In this document: positions 63,801 through 63,960 of the stretch, in pieces | Position numbering within the stretch: the first letter of the stretch is position 1 | Layout of the letters: each line of letters begins with the position of its first letter | The notes under the pieces: generated by a model | What the model was told of the DNA's origin: nothing | Seen by the model: the letters and a program-made list of their open reading frames with translations, nothing else | The model's database searches: none | Made by a program: the position numbers and the translations under genes | From: Onchidella celtica | Taxonomy: Eukaryota > Mollusca > Gastropoda > Systellommatophora > Onchidiidae | Direction: 5' to 3' | Assembly: GCA_963931925.1 (NCBI GenBank) | Contig: OZ007576.1 | Coordinates: 9,930,371-9,994,370, forward strand | DNA length: 64,000 nt

Positions 63801-63960
63801 CCAGTTTTTTATTCTTTCATCATTAAGTAGGTAATAATAAGTTTTGTTAATCATTCAGGATGCCCAAGAAGCTGTCCCAGTGACGCCAGACAGAATGCCA
63901 ACTGTGGCTGTACTTGTATTAACCCAAATCTGATATACAACTCAGTGACTAACACATGTG
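781..63960 (+). CDS. Interior of a giant tandem-exon gene for a six-cysteine 34-residue repeat protein (85 intact exons)
   Basis: Eighty-five exons of exactly 102 nt lie on the plus strand. Each starts after a YAG (nearly always GA-TGT-CCA) and ends TGC-A or TGT-G before GTAAGT, so every intron is phase 1 and any exon can be skipped without a frameshift. Numbering the first Cys as 1, cysteines are at 1, 5, 15, 17, 19 and 33 in all 85. Residue 34 is the split codon (R, G, V; rarely M, N or S) and creates C33-x-C1' across each junction. Classes: A (DATQ; NNPAQ/EIYDAETNTC), B (ARQ; VNPS-E/Q-IYDPETNTC), C (ARQ; NPNLIYNSVTNTC+G), normally in the order A-C-B. The C-x9-C-x-C-x-C and C-x13-C-x-C-x3-C spacings resemble CXCXC repeats (Balbiani ring 3, VEGF-C/D tail). 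That family link and secretion are inferences. First and last coding exons, signal peptide and UTRs lie outside the window. Alternative: an array of separate small genes, judged less likely because all splice sites are conserved. Confidence 0.85.
1177..1469. mobile_element. TTAA-flanked MITE, family 2 (293 bp), with internal hairpins
   Basis: Inserted at TTAA 1173-1176, with the right duplicate decayed to TTGA at 1470-1473. Other introns read cattaagtaggtaat without it. Ends are CTCTTTCCCTACCC and GGGAGGGAAAAAG. Two perfect or near-perfect hairpins (gagccgca/tgcggctc, 1393-1412 and 1436-1454) lie near the right end. The terminal CTCTTTCC resembles family 1. Non-coding. Confidence 0.8.
1506..1607 (+). 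CDS. Module exon 2 (C-front/B-rear chimera)
   Basis: The acceptor side is C-type intron (gttaattcttcag) but the body is B (SDARQ, VNPSEIYDPETNTC) and is followed by B-type intron. Starts GA rather than the TG seen in B slots of the homogenised array. Confidence 0.9.
2055..2156 (+). CDS. Module exon 3 (A)
   Basis: TDATQ, NNPAEIYNAETNTC; D27 of other A exons is N here. Donor gtaagtcattg. Confidence 0.9.
2598..2699 (+). CDS. Module exon 4 (C)
   Basis: IDARQNENC, then CNNPNLIYNSVTNTC ending in G, acceptor gttaattcttcag, donor gtaagtcaatgg. Confidence 0.9.
3127..3228 (+). pseudogene. Dead B-type module exon
   Basis: The B-slot exon is disabled three ways: the acceptor AG is CG at 3125-3126; GCA-TAA puts a stop just before Cys15; the donor is GC instead of GT, next to a Cys33-to-Tyr change (tacttacagcaa). 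It is the only full-length module in the window with such lesions, which underlines how intact the others are. A fragment of this same exon sits at 23457. Confidence 0.88.
3461..5333. mobile_element. Non-autonomous TIR element, 1.87 kb, hAT-like by target duplication
   Basis: Flanked by ctgaatac (3453-3460) and gtgaatac (5334-5341); the empty site is intact at about 23716 (gaactgaatactgcatg). Both ends begin ATGG when read inward, and a longer inverted match (caacttagtttg then gtgggcg) lies 15-45 bases in. Contains (TC)n near 3966 and (ACAG)n at 4557-4612. I see no transposase. The 8-bp duplication with one mismatch suggests hAT; family uncertain. Confidence 0.75.
4557..4612. repeat. (ACAG)n microsatellite
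   Basis: Imperfect tetranucleotide run inside the 3461-5333 element; it produces serine/cysteine-rich shadow ORFs on both strands. Confidence 0.9.
5565..5666 (+). CDS. Module exon 5 (A)
   Basis: TDATQ and NNPAQIYDAETNTC form. The exon begins GC instead of GA, so the junction residue after a TGC-A exon would be S. The intron upstream lacks 12 nt relative to its paralogue at 23900. Confidence 0.9.
5994..6095 (+). CDS. Module exon 6 (C-front/B-rear chimera)
   Basis: C-type acceptor side (gttaattcttcag) joined to a B body. SDAQQ (R10 to Q), VNPSEIYDPETNTC. Confidence 0.9.
6542..6643 (+). CDS. Module exon 7 (A)
   Basis: TDATQNATC (N14 to T), NNPAEIYDAETNTC. First of the aggagttgt A subtype that fills the homogenised array. 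Confidence 0.9.
7081..7182 (+). CDS. Module exon 8 (C)
   Basis: SDARQNANC, CTNPNLIYNSVTNNC ending in G; T32 is N here. Opens the regular A-C-B run. Confidence 0.9.
7631..7732 (+). CDS. Module exon 9 (B)
   Basis: Begins TG after gatcttttag; CPRNCPSDARQ, VNPSEIYDPETNTC; donor gtaagttaatg. Confidence 0.9.
8177..8278 (+). CDS. Module exon 10 (A)
   Basis: TDATQ, NNPAEIYDAETNTC. First exon of the left 6,463-bp block; partner 14640. Confidence 0.92.
8717..8818 (+). CDS. Module exon 11 (C)
   Basis: IDARQNENC, CTNPNLIYNSVTNTC ending in G; partner 15180 has the same I7/E13 variant. Confidence 0.92.
9267..9368 (+). CDS. Module exon 12 (B)
   Basis: CPRNCPSDARQ, VNPSEIYDPETNTC, starts TG; partner 15730. 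Confidence 0.92.
9815..9916 (+). CDS. Module exon 13 (A)
   Basis: TDATQ, NNPAEIYDAETNTC; partner 16278. Confidence 0.92.
10354..10455 (+). CDS. Module exon 14 (C)
   Basis: SDARQNANC, CTNPNLIYNSVTNTC; partner 16817 differs by S7 to I, one of the few coding differences between the two blocks. Confidence 0.92.
10904..11005 (+). CDS. Module exon 15 (B)
   Basis: CPRNCPIDARQ, VNPSEIYDPETNTC; partner 17367 shares I7. The downstream intron is about 80 bp shorter than usual in both blocks. Confidence 0.92.
11370..11471 (+). CDS. Module exon 16 (A)
   Basis: TDATQ, NNPAEIYDAETNTC; partner 17833. Confidence 0.92.
11909..12010 (+). CDS. Module exon 17 (C)
   Basis: IDARQNENC, CTNPNLIYNSVTNTC; partner 18372. 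Confidence 0.92.
12459..12560 (+). CDS. Module exon 18 (B)
   Basis: CPRNCPSDARQ, VNPSEIYDPETNTC; partner 18922. Confidence 0.92.
13005..13106 (+). CDS. Module exon 19 (A)
   Basis: TDATQ, NNPAEIYDAETNTC; partner 19468. Confidence 0.92.
13544..13645 (+). CDS. Module exon 20 (C)
   Basis: SDARQNANC, CTNPNLIYNSVTNTC; partner 20007. Confidence 0.92.
14094..14195 (+). CDS. Module exon 21 (B)
   Basis: CPRNCPSDARQ, VNPSEIYDPETNTC; last exon of the left block, partner 20557. The downstream intron variant (ccagtaagaaag) is shared with 20750. Confidence 0.92.
14640..14741 (+). CDS. Module exon 22 (A)
   Basis: TDATQ, NNPAEIYDAETNTC; first exon of the right block, counterpart of 8177. Confidence 0.92.
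15180..15281 (+). CDS. Module exon 23 (C)
   Basis: IDARQNENC, CTNPNLIYNSVTNTC; counterpart of 8717. Confidence 0.92.
15730..15831 (+). CDS. Module exon 24 (B)
   Basis: CPRNCPSDARQ, VNPSEIYDPETNTC; counterpart of 9267. Confidence 0.92.
16278..16379 (+). CDS. Module exon 25 (A)
   Basis: TDATQ, NNPAEIYDAETNTC; counterpart of 9815. Confidence 0.92.
16817..16918 (+). CDS. Module exon 26 (C)
   Basis: IDARQNANC, a mix of the two C variants (I7 with A13); counterpart of 10354, which has S7. Confidence 0.92.
17367..17468 (+). CDS. Module exon 27 (B)
   Basis: CPRNCPIDARQ, VNPSEIYDPETNTC; counterpart of 10904. Confidence 0.92.
17833..17934 (+). CDS. Module exon 28 (A)
   Basis: TDATQ, NNPAEIYDAETNTC; counterpart of 11370. 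Confidence 0.92.
18372..18473 (+). CDS. Module exon 29 (C)
   Basis: IDARQNENC, CTNPNLIYNSVTNTC; counterpart of 11909. Confidence 0.92.
18922..19023 (+). CDS. Module exon 30 (B)
   Basis: CPRNCPSDARQ, VNPSEIYDPETNTC; counterpart of 12459. Confidence 0.92.
19468..19569 (+). CDS. Module exon 31 (A)
   Basis: TDATQ, NNPAEIYDAETNTC; counterpart of 13005. Confidence 0.92.
20007..20108 (+). CDS. Module exon 32 (C)
   Basis: SDARQNANC, CTNPNLIYNSVTNTC; counterpart of 13544. Confidence 0.92.
20557..20658 (+). CDS. Module exon 33 (B)
   Basis: CPRNCPSDARQ, VNPSEIYDPETNTC; last exon of the right block, counterpart of 14094. Confidence 0.92.
21102..21203 (+). CDS. Module exon 34 (A)
   Basis: TDATQ, NNPAEIYDAETNTC; first exon beyond the duplicated blocks, no partner at 6,463. 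Confidence 0.92.
21641..21742 (+). CDS. Module exon 35 (C)
   Basis: SDARQNANC, CTNPNLIYNSVTNTC; upstream intron has the private variant aataacttttg. Confidence 0.92.
22191..22292 (+). CDS. Module exon 36 (B)
   Basis: CPRNCPSDARQ, VNPSEIYDPETNTC, starts TG. Confidence 0.92.
22739..22840 (+). CDS. Module exon 37 (A)
   Basis: TDATQ, NNPAEIYDAETNTC; last A of the homogenised set. Confidence 0.92.
23278..23379 (+). CDS. Module exon 38 (C)
   Basis: SDARQNANC, CTNPNLIYNSVTNTC. Its downstream intron is cut off about 75 bp after the donor and joined to the dead-exon fragment. Confidence 0.92.
23457..23489 (+). pseudogene. 3' fragment of the dead B exon
   Basis: After C-type intron sequence ending agtttaatg near 23452, the text switches to the last third of the dead exon at 3127 (same Cys33-to-Tyr and GC donor, tacttacagcaaatc). 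Its downstream intron then matches 3229-3460 closely. It marks a rearrangement junction between two parts of the array and is not translatable as an exon. Confidence 0.8.
23955..24056 (+). CDS. Module exon 39 (A)
   Basis: TDATQ, NNPAQIYDAETNTC; near-identical to exons 1 and 5, showing that 23.45-24.7 kb is a paralogue of 3.2-6.3 kb. Confidence 0.92.
24384..24485 (+). CDS. Module exon 40 (C-front/B-rear chimera)
   Basis: C-type acceptor side with B body SDARQ, VNPSEIYDPETNTC; same architecture as exons 2 and 6. Confidence 0.9.
24928..25029 (+). CDS. Module exon 41 (A)
   Basis: TDATQ, CGCAC (V18 to A), NNPAEIYDAETNTC. Confidence 0.9.
25392..26118 (-). mobile_element. Dispersed repeat R1, copy 1 (about 727 bp)
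   Basis: Interrupts an A-to-C intron after gtagaaacTTAA (25388-25391) and ends near ggggggtgagtg. Outer ends show a weak inverted match (cgctcaccc / gggtgagtg). About four in five bases match the reverse complement of 62867-63613. A short minus-strand reading frame (25819-26004, SKALPTLSK) has a counterpart in copy 2 (63004-63246), but nothing recognisable is encoded. Right border approximate. Confidence 0.65.
26208..26309 (+). CDS. Module exon 42 (C)
   Basis: SDARQNEDC, NNPFVIYNPVTNTC ending in G; the FV/NP variant shared with exon 51. Confidence 0.9.
26757..26858 (+). CDS. Module exon 43 (B)
   Basis: Starts GG-TGC after attcag; SNARQ, CDCTC (G16 to D), VNPSQIYDPETNTC. Confidence 0.9.
27319..27420 (+). 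CDS. Module exon 44 (A)
   Basis: NDATQ, NNPAQIYDAETNTC. A 1,000-bp element begins 11 bases after the exon, leaving the donor gtaagtcaat intact. Confidence 0.9.
27432..28431. mobile_element. Non-autonomous Tc1/mariner (pogo-like) element, 1,000 bp
   Basis: Perfect inverted ends CAGTAGTCTCCGTCTAAGAAC flanked by TA (27430-27431, 28432-28433). The related intron after 30796 reads gtcaatataacaaaag without it. The left end carries further cttagaacccg repeats. TA duplication and CAGT ends fit pogo/Tigger-like elements. Small ORFs inside (27789-28034) show no transposase motif. Confidence 0.85.
28735..29368. other. Unclassified insertion in an intron
   Basis: Foreign to the array intron, which leaves off at gaaagaaaatacaat and resumes at gataatattttcac. 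Includes a (GA)n tract. I find no terminal repeats, target duplication or protein. Confidence 0.5.
29255..29324. repeat. (GA)n microsatellite
   Basis: Two GA runs separated by gctagacacagagagagagcta; source of arginine/glutamate and serine/leucine shadow ORFs. Confidence 0.9.
29472..29573 (+). CDS. Module exon 45 (C)
   Basis: SDARQNANC, CGCVCNNPNLIYNSVTNTC ending in G; donor gtaagac. Confidence 0.9.
30162..30263 (+). CDS. Module exon 46 (B)
   Basis: Starts TG after cctgttcag; TNARQ, VNPSQIYDPETNTC. Confidence 0.9.
30695..30796 (+). CDS. Module exon 47 (A)
   Basis: CPRGCPNDATQ (S4 to G), NNPAQIYDAETNTC; last exon before the 6.3-kb element nest. Confidence 0.9.
30975..31190. mobile_element. 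Left part of an older element split by the Ty3 insertion
   Basis: Array intron stops at taagttaagat (about 30973). Sequence up to the LTR is foreign. Its last bases (ggtgtgatag) mirror the outer edge of the inverted arm at 36936-36998 (cttagcacacc), so it probably belongs to the element that continues at 35657. Confidence 0.5.
31191..31377 (+). repeat. 5' LTR of the Ty3-type element
   Basis: 187 bp, starts tgtagcgacc, ends taacactaca; base-for-base the same as the 3' LTR by eye. Contains aacaataaa early, a possible poly(A) signal. Confidence 0.95.
31379..31390 (+). other. Putative primer-binding site
   Basis: tggtgaccccga lies one base after the 5' LTR and is complementary to a tRNA 3' end of form tcggggtcaCCA; the tRNA is not identified. 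Confidence 0.65.
31404..32192 (+). CDS. gag: Ty3-type Gag
   Basis: 262 codons from the first ATG after the primer-binding site (atggagaaaactcc). Begins with the PDFW...W...E-F capsid-like start (LPDFWSRSPEVWFARIEAQF, residues about 14-33), a helical capsid region, and ends with a zinc knuckle of the CFYHDKFGPEARRCQPGC form (about 223-240). It forms the element's particle shell and binds its RNA. The 3' end overlaps pol; stop TAA at 32190-32192. No interruption seen. Confidence 0.9.
   Translation: MEKTPEIAAASLKLPDFWSRSPEVWFARIEAQFGTKGISSDQTKYDYVVSTLNADTAEEIQHLLVNPPTDNKYGSIKKLLLKVFGKSQAQKDQELLNLNGLGDRRPTALLRRISALNDDPQTLKRALFLANLPNDMRTILAARQITDIDALAEAADSIWEVRQQGISQIHTTSDLDPSVYDEQASPSVEALNTGRSRRQKSRFPQREPTSSRSKQPTTRSGVCFYHDKFGPEARRCQPGCKFASLVPAHQSNPSAGNGSAGR
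32168..32209 (+). promoter_or_regulatory. Programmed -1 frameshift signal between gag and pol
   Basis: Canonical slippery heptamer G-GGA-AAC at 32168-32174 in gag frame, a 6-nt spacer, then an 8-bp stem GCCGGCCG / CGGCTGGC (32181-32188 with 32202-32209, one G-U pair, 13-nt loop) spanning the gag stop. The pol frame is exactly -1 relative to gag, so slippage here would give a Gag-Pol fusion. Confidence 0.8.
32174..35369 (+). pseudogene. pol: Ty3-type Pol (protease-RT-RNase H-integrase), broken by a frameshift in integrase
   Basis: Order: aspartic protease (VDTGAEVSV, DTGA at 32273-32284); RT with YIDD at 33170-33181; RNase H (VDASEVAIGA near 33620, TDHKPL near 33815); integrase zinc region (HGLSH...CQECHACQ, about 34261-34380), first catalytic Asp in HIDLVGPL (about 34452-34475), second in SDRG. 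After the G-run 34641-34645 the frame moves by +1, and the rest (QFTSSLW, catalytic Glu in NGLVERFH, C-terminal VSIDRLKP) lies in the 34614-35369 frame; the old frame stops at 34810. The first ATG at 32108 is not a real start, since translation should enter by frameshifting. No chromodomain seen. Confidence 0.9.
35453..35464 (+). other. Polypurine tract
   Basis: gggaggggggt directly before the 3' LTR, the expected plus-strand primer. Confidence 0.75.
35466..35652 (+). repeat. 3' LTR of the Ty3-type element
   Basis: 187 bp, identical by eye to the 5' LTR; followed by the atag duplicate. Confidence 0.95.
35657..37305. mobile_element. Right part of an older TIR element containing the Ty3 insertion
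   Basis: A long inverted pair joins 35668-35744 and 36936-36998 (both include gccagtttata, atactttgggcta, and gtccagattatac). Between them the sequence is AT-rich without a recognisable protein. Outside the right arm a minus-strand ORF (36901-37179) contains GQLGIVTSGYPAPES, which I do not recognise. Array intron resumes near 37306 (taacaaaagactaag). Class and outer borders unresolved. Confidence 0.55.
37744..37845 (+). CDS. Module exon 48 (A)
   Basis: IDATQ, NNQAQIYDPETNTC; first of the right-half A subtype (NNQ, DPE). Starts the older diverged array. Confidence 0.9.
38283..38384 (+). CDS. Module exon 49 (B)
   Basis: INARQ, CGCICVNPSQIYDPETNIC (T32 to I). Its downstream intron leads straight into an A slot. 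Unlike the left-half B exons it starts GA. Confidence 0.9.
38813..38914 (+). CDS. Module exon 50 (A)
   Basis: RDATQ (T7 to R), CGCTCNNQAQIYDPETNIC. Confidence 0.9.
39346..39447 (+). CDS. Module exon 51 (C)
   Basis: GDARQNEDC, NNPFVIYNPVTNTC ending in G; close to exon 42. Confidence 0.9.
39867..39968 (+). CDS. Module exon 52 (B)
   Basis: SNARQNVNC, CSCTC (G16 to S), VNPSQIYDPETNTC; donor gtaagtcatg. Confidence 0.9.
40017..40535. mobile_element. Penelope-like dispersed repeat, copy 1, with minisatellite
   Basis: Replaces intron sequence between acattcaag...atatcat and gaagattatttta. Starts aaaaaccacag-aaaaactgtgg (a hairpin) and contains ttcggctttcgcctttgtcaag, whose reverse complement has a ggc-gaaa-gcc-gaaa arrangement. 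A related copy is at 51935. Assignment to Penelope-like elements rests on this end sequence and the tandem structure; no reverse transcriptase is present. Confidence 0.45.
40255..40527 (+). repeat. 64-bp minisatellite, about four copies
   Basis: Units begin at 40255, 40319 and 40383, followed by two truncated units. Core: gagttcttgcttcgttagca then ccaaagcacgtccgtcc. One degenerate unit occurs in the 51935 copy. Confidence 0.9.
40855..40956 (+). CDS. Module exon 53 (A-front/B-rear chimera)
   Basis: A-type acceptor side (aataataaatattgttaattgtacag) but B body IDARQ, CGCVCVNPSEIYDPETNTC and B-type downstream intron. Confidence 0.9.
41397..41498 (+). CDS. Module exon 54 (A)
   Basis: SDATQ, CGCVCNNQAQIYDAETNAC (T32 to A). 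Confidence 0.9.
41931..42032 (+). CDS. Module exon 55 (C)
   Basis: SDARQNENC, CINPNLIYNSVTNTC ending in G; the CIN variant typical of the right half. Confidence 0.9.
42484..42585 (+). CDS. Module exon 56 (B)
   Basis: INARQ, CGCICVNPSQIYDQETNTC (P28 to Q). Confidence 0.9.
43020..43121 (+). CDS. Module exon 57 (A)
   Basis: SDATQ, CGCTCNNQAQIYDPETNTC; acceptor attgcacag. Confidence 0.9.
43535..43636 (+). CDS. Module exon 58 (C)
   Basis: CPRNCPSDARQIANC, CINPNLIYNSVTNTC; donor is GTAGGT, not GTAAGT. Confidence 0.88.
44100..44201 (+). CDS. Module exon 59 (B)
   Basis: CPRTCPINARQ, CGCVCVNPSQIYDQETNTC; acceptor is gttaag, the only AAG acceptor in the set. Confidence 0.85.
44678..44779 (+). CDS. 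Module exon 60 (A)
   Basis: SDATQ, CGCTCNNQAQIYDPETNTC, ending TGT-A. Confidence 0.9.
45216..45317 (+). CDS. Module exon 61 (C)
   Basis: SDARQNANC, CINPNLIYNSVTNTC; donor GTATGT. Confidence 0.88.
45747..45848 (+). CDS. Module exon 62 (B)
   Basis: TNARQNTNC, CGCVCVNPSQIYDSETNTC (P28 to S). Confidence 0.9.
46253..46354 (+). CDS. Module exon 63 (A)
   Basis: SDASQ (T10 to S), CGCTCNNQAEIYDPETNTC; donor gtaagttaat. Confidence 0.9.
46755..46856 (+). CDS. Module exon 64 (C)
   Basis: CPRICPSDARQNEDC, CINPFVIYNSVTNTC; donor GTGAGT. Confidence 0.88.
47261..47362 (+). CDS. Module exon 65 (B)
   Basis: SNARQNANC, CGCVCVNPSQIYDPETNTC; the Harbinger derivative lies in its downstream intron. Confidence 0.9.
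47546..48465 (-). mobile_element. PIF/Harbinger deletion derivative, 920 bp
   Basis: TTA duplication (47543-47545, 48466-48468), the hallmark of PIF/Harbinger. Terminal repeats AGCCACCCATACACTAG / AGCCCGCCATACACTAG, with subterminal cttaagaccaaactga repeats and a palindromic pair at the right end. The paralogous intron at 60760 (accatctaagatttagaag) is the empty site. Confidence 0.92.
47888..48336 (-). pseudogene. N-terminal remnant of a Harbinger (HARBI1-like) transposase
   Basis: Two overlapping minus-strand frames are needed: MPSKREVVLATIAV to RREWAKKWLLDRKKHTNLLQE (48336-48205), then a frame change into YAEIYHQLLQIVSPLI, KRLLATLRYLATGRTYEDLK and IIPETCRAIYKVH (48160-47920). The RLa-TLRfLATG and II-E-C-AI motifs are the HARBI1/PIF N-terminal half. 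A consensus donor AAG-GTAAGT on the minus strand follows YLK near 47914. The DDE catalytic half is absent, so no active enzyme can be made. Confidence 0.85.
48742..48843 (+). CDS. Module exon 66 (A-front/B-rear chimera)
   Basis: A-type acceptor side (gttaattgtgcag), B body INARQ, CGCVCVNPSQIYDPETNTC; donor gtaagttaatg. Confidence 0.9.
49306..49407 (+). CDS. Module exon 67 (intra-exon A/B hybrid)
   Basis: First half A (CPRRCPTDATQ), second half B (CICVNPSQIYDQETNTC), so the switch lies between residues 12 and 19. Starts AT-TGT after ttttcag, giving N at the junction. Confidence 0.88.
49828..50658 (-). mobile_element. 5'-truncated non-LTR retrotransposon (LINE) 3' end, 831 bp
   Basis: Flanked by a 9-bp duplication ttgatcatt (49819-49827, 50659-50667) within the usual ttgatcattag intron block. 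Minus-strand frames, with several frameshifts and stops, read NNIRYANDTVLMAG (RT box with YADD-like YAND), KKTECMTISKK, IKQVQKFKYLGY, WSTFL-GCACWTL and RRRQLQFMGH. That is the RT palm-to-thumb and C-terminal part of a LINE ORF2. The 3' tail is gaagaagagg. Clade not assigned. Confidence 0.88.
50702..50803 (+). CDS. Module exon 68 (A)
   Basis: TDATQ, CGCVCNNQAQIYDSETNTC; the LINE fragment ends about 43 bp before it. Confidence 0.9.
51049..51150 (+). CDS. Module exon 69 (C)
   Basis: CPRNCPSNARQIANC, CINPNLIYNSVTNTC. The A-to-C intron before it is only 245 bp, the shortest in the window. Confidence 0.9.
51408..51650. mobile_element. TTAA-flanked MITE, family 1, copy 2 (243 bp)
   Basis: TTAA at 51404-51407 and 51651-51654; same length and, by eye, the same sequence as 409-651. 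Confidence 0.9.
51935..52290. mobile_element. Penelope-like dispersed repeat, copy 2
   Basis: Parallels 40017 onward: ataaaaaccacag hairpin, gcagcaaggttataagca, agaagacagaaaat, ttcggcaaacgccttcatcaa, then one unit related to the 64-bp minisatellite (tgagttattgcttggtcaaca). Right border approximate. Confidence 0.45.
52886..52939. repeat. (TG)n/(GA)n microsatellite
   Basis: Interrupted TG run followed by GA run inside the composite element. Confidence 0.9.
53833..53934 (+). CDS. Module exon 70 (B)
   Basis: SNARQNANC, CGCVCVNPSQIYDQETNTC; donor gtaagtcgc. Confidence 0.9.
54017..54220. mobile_element. TTAA-flanked MITE, family 3 (204 bp)
   Basis: TTAA at 54013-54016 and 54221-54224; ends CCCTTTGAGTACTG / CAGTATTGAAAGGG. 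Sits in the common tatttaaagttcct intron block, which other units show uninterrupted. Confidence 0.85.
54567..54668 (+). CDS. Module exon 71 (A)
   Basis: NDSTQ (A9 to S), CGCTCNNLAQIYDPETNTC (P/Q22 to L). Confidence 0.9.
55112..55213 (+). CDS. Module exon 72 (C)
   Basis: SDAIQNANC (R10 to I), CVNPNLIYNSVTNTC ending in G. Confidence 0.9.
55664..55765 (+). CDS. Module exon 73 (B)
   Basis: SNARQNTNC, CVCVC (G16 to V), VNPSQIYDQETNTC. Confidence 0.9.
56214..56315 (+). CDS. Module exon 74 (A)
   Basis: NDATQ, CSCTC (G16 to S), NNLAQTYDPETNTC; donor gtaagtgac. Confidence 0.9.
56764..56865 (+). CDS. Module exon 75 (C)
   Basis: SDARQIANC, CINPNLIYNSVTNTC, but ends TGC-A rather than the C-type G, so the junction residue would be R. 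Confidence 0.9.
57316..57417 (+). CDS. Module exon 76 (B)
   Basis: NNARQNANC, CGCVCVNPSQIYDQETNTC. Confidence 0.9.
57837..57938 (+). CDS. Module exon 77 (A)
   Basis: SDASQ, CGCTCNNQAQIYDPETNTC; acceptor attgtgcag. Confidence 0.9.
58366..58467 (+). CDS. Module exon 78 (C)
   Basis: SDARQNANC, CINPNLIYNSVTNTC ending in G; donor gtaagttaac. Confidence 0.9.
58919..59020 (+). CDS. Module exon 79 (B)
   Basis: VNARQNANC, CGCVCVNLSQIYDPETNTC (P22 to L). Confidence 0.9.
59450..59551 (+). CDS. Module exon 80 (A)
   Basis: SDATQ, CGCVCNNQAEIYDPETNTC; starts GA-TGC. Confidence 0.9.
59956..60057 (+). CDS. Module exon 81 (C)
   Basis: SDARQNADC, CINPFVTYNSVTNTC ending in G. Confidence 0.9.
60490..60591 (+). 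CDS. Module exon 82 (B)
   Basis: SNARQSVDC, CVCVC, VNPSQIYDQETNTC; among the most diverged modules, yet all six Cys are kept. Confidence 0.88.
61049..61150 (+). CDS. Module exon 83 (A-front/B-rear chimera)
   Basis: A-type acceptor side (aataataaatcttgttaattgtacag), B body INARQ, CGCVCVNPSQIYDQETNTC. Confidence 0.9.
61384..62383. mobile_element. Non-autonomous TA-flanked TIR element, 1,000 bp
   Basis: TA duplication (61382-61383, 62384-62385) at the common aactaaatactgtatgt intron block, with short ends CAGTGGAAC / GGTCCACTG. Contains a poly-G tract near 62315-62331. Tc1/mariner-type by duplication; no transposase seen and ends diverge after about 10 bp. Confidence 0.7.
62610..62711 (+). CDS. 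Module exon 84 (A)
   Basis: SDATQ, CGCTCNNQAQIYDPETNTC. Confidence 0.9.
62867..63613 (+). mobile_element. Dispersed repeat R1, copy 2 (about 747 bp)
   Basis: Inverted relative to the copy at 25392; its right end (ggcagggtgtggg) abuts TTAA at 63614. Interrupts an A-to-C intron between tttctttcaag and ttaattacagaag. Left border approximate. Confidence 0.65.
63859..63960 (+). CDS. Module exon 85 (C)
   Basis: SDARQNANC, CINPNLIYNSVTNTC ending in G; donor gtaagttaatg. Only 40 bp of intron follow before the window ends, so the array continues. Confidence 0.9.

Larger units (their letters stand above)
781..63960 (+). repeat. Tandem array of about 540-bp exon+intron units in A-C-B triplets
   Basis: Introns are about 440 bp where no mobile element is inserted, and the three classes have recognisably homologous introns. 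Shared blocks, in order after the donor, are: a gagaaaa-tgcat stretch; gagatatttac; a gatttagaagatgtttcttt-cag pyrimidine/AG block; ctgaatac-like sequence; agagaaagaaaat; and a T-rich acceptor region with ttgatcccagt, ttcatcattag and aataataa just before tgttaattgtacag (A), gttaattcttcag (C) or catcgttcag (B). I see no other gene in the introns. Homology of all three implies one ancestral exon-intron unit that triplicated before the triplet was amplified. Confidence 0.85.

Noticed and set aside
781..63960. CRISPR-like regular repeat spacing
   Set aside because: Units are about 540 bp with coding exons and splice sites; no 25-40 bp repeat/spacer structure and clearly eukaryotic context.
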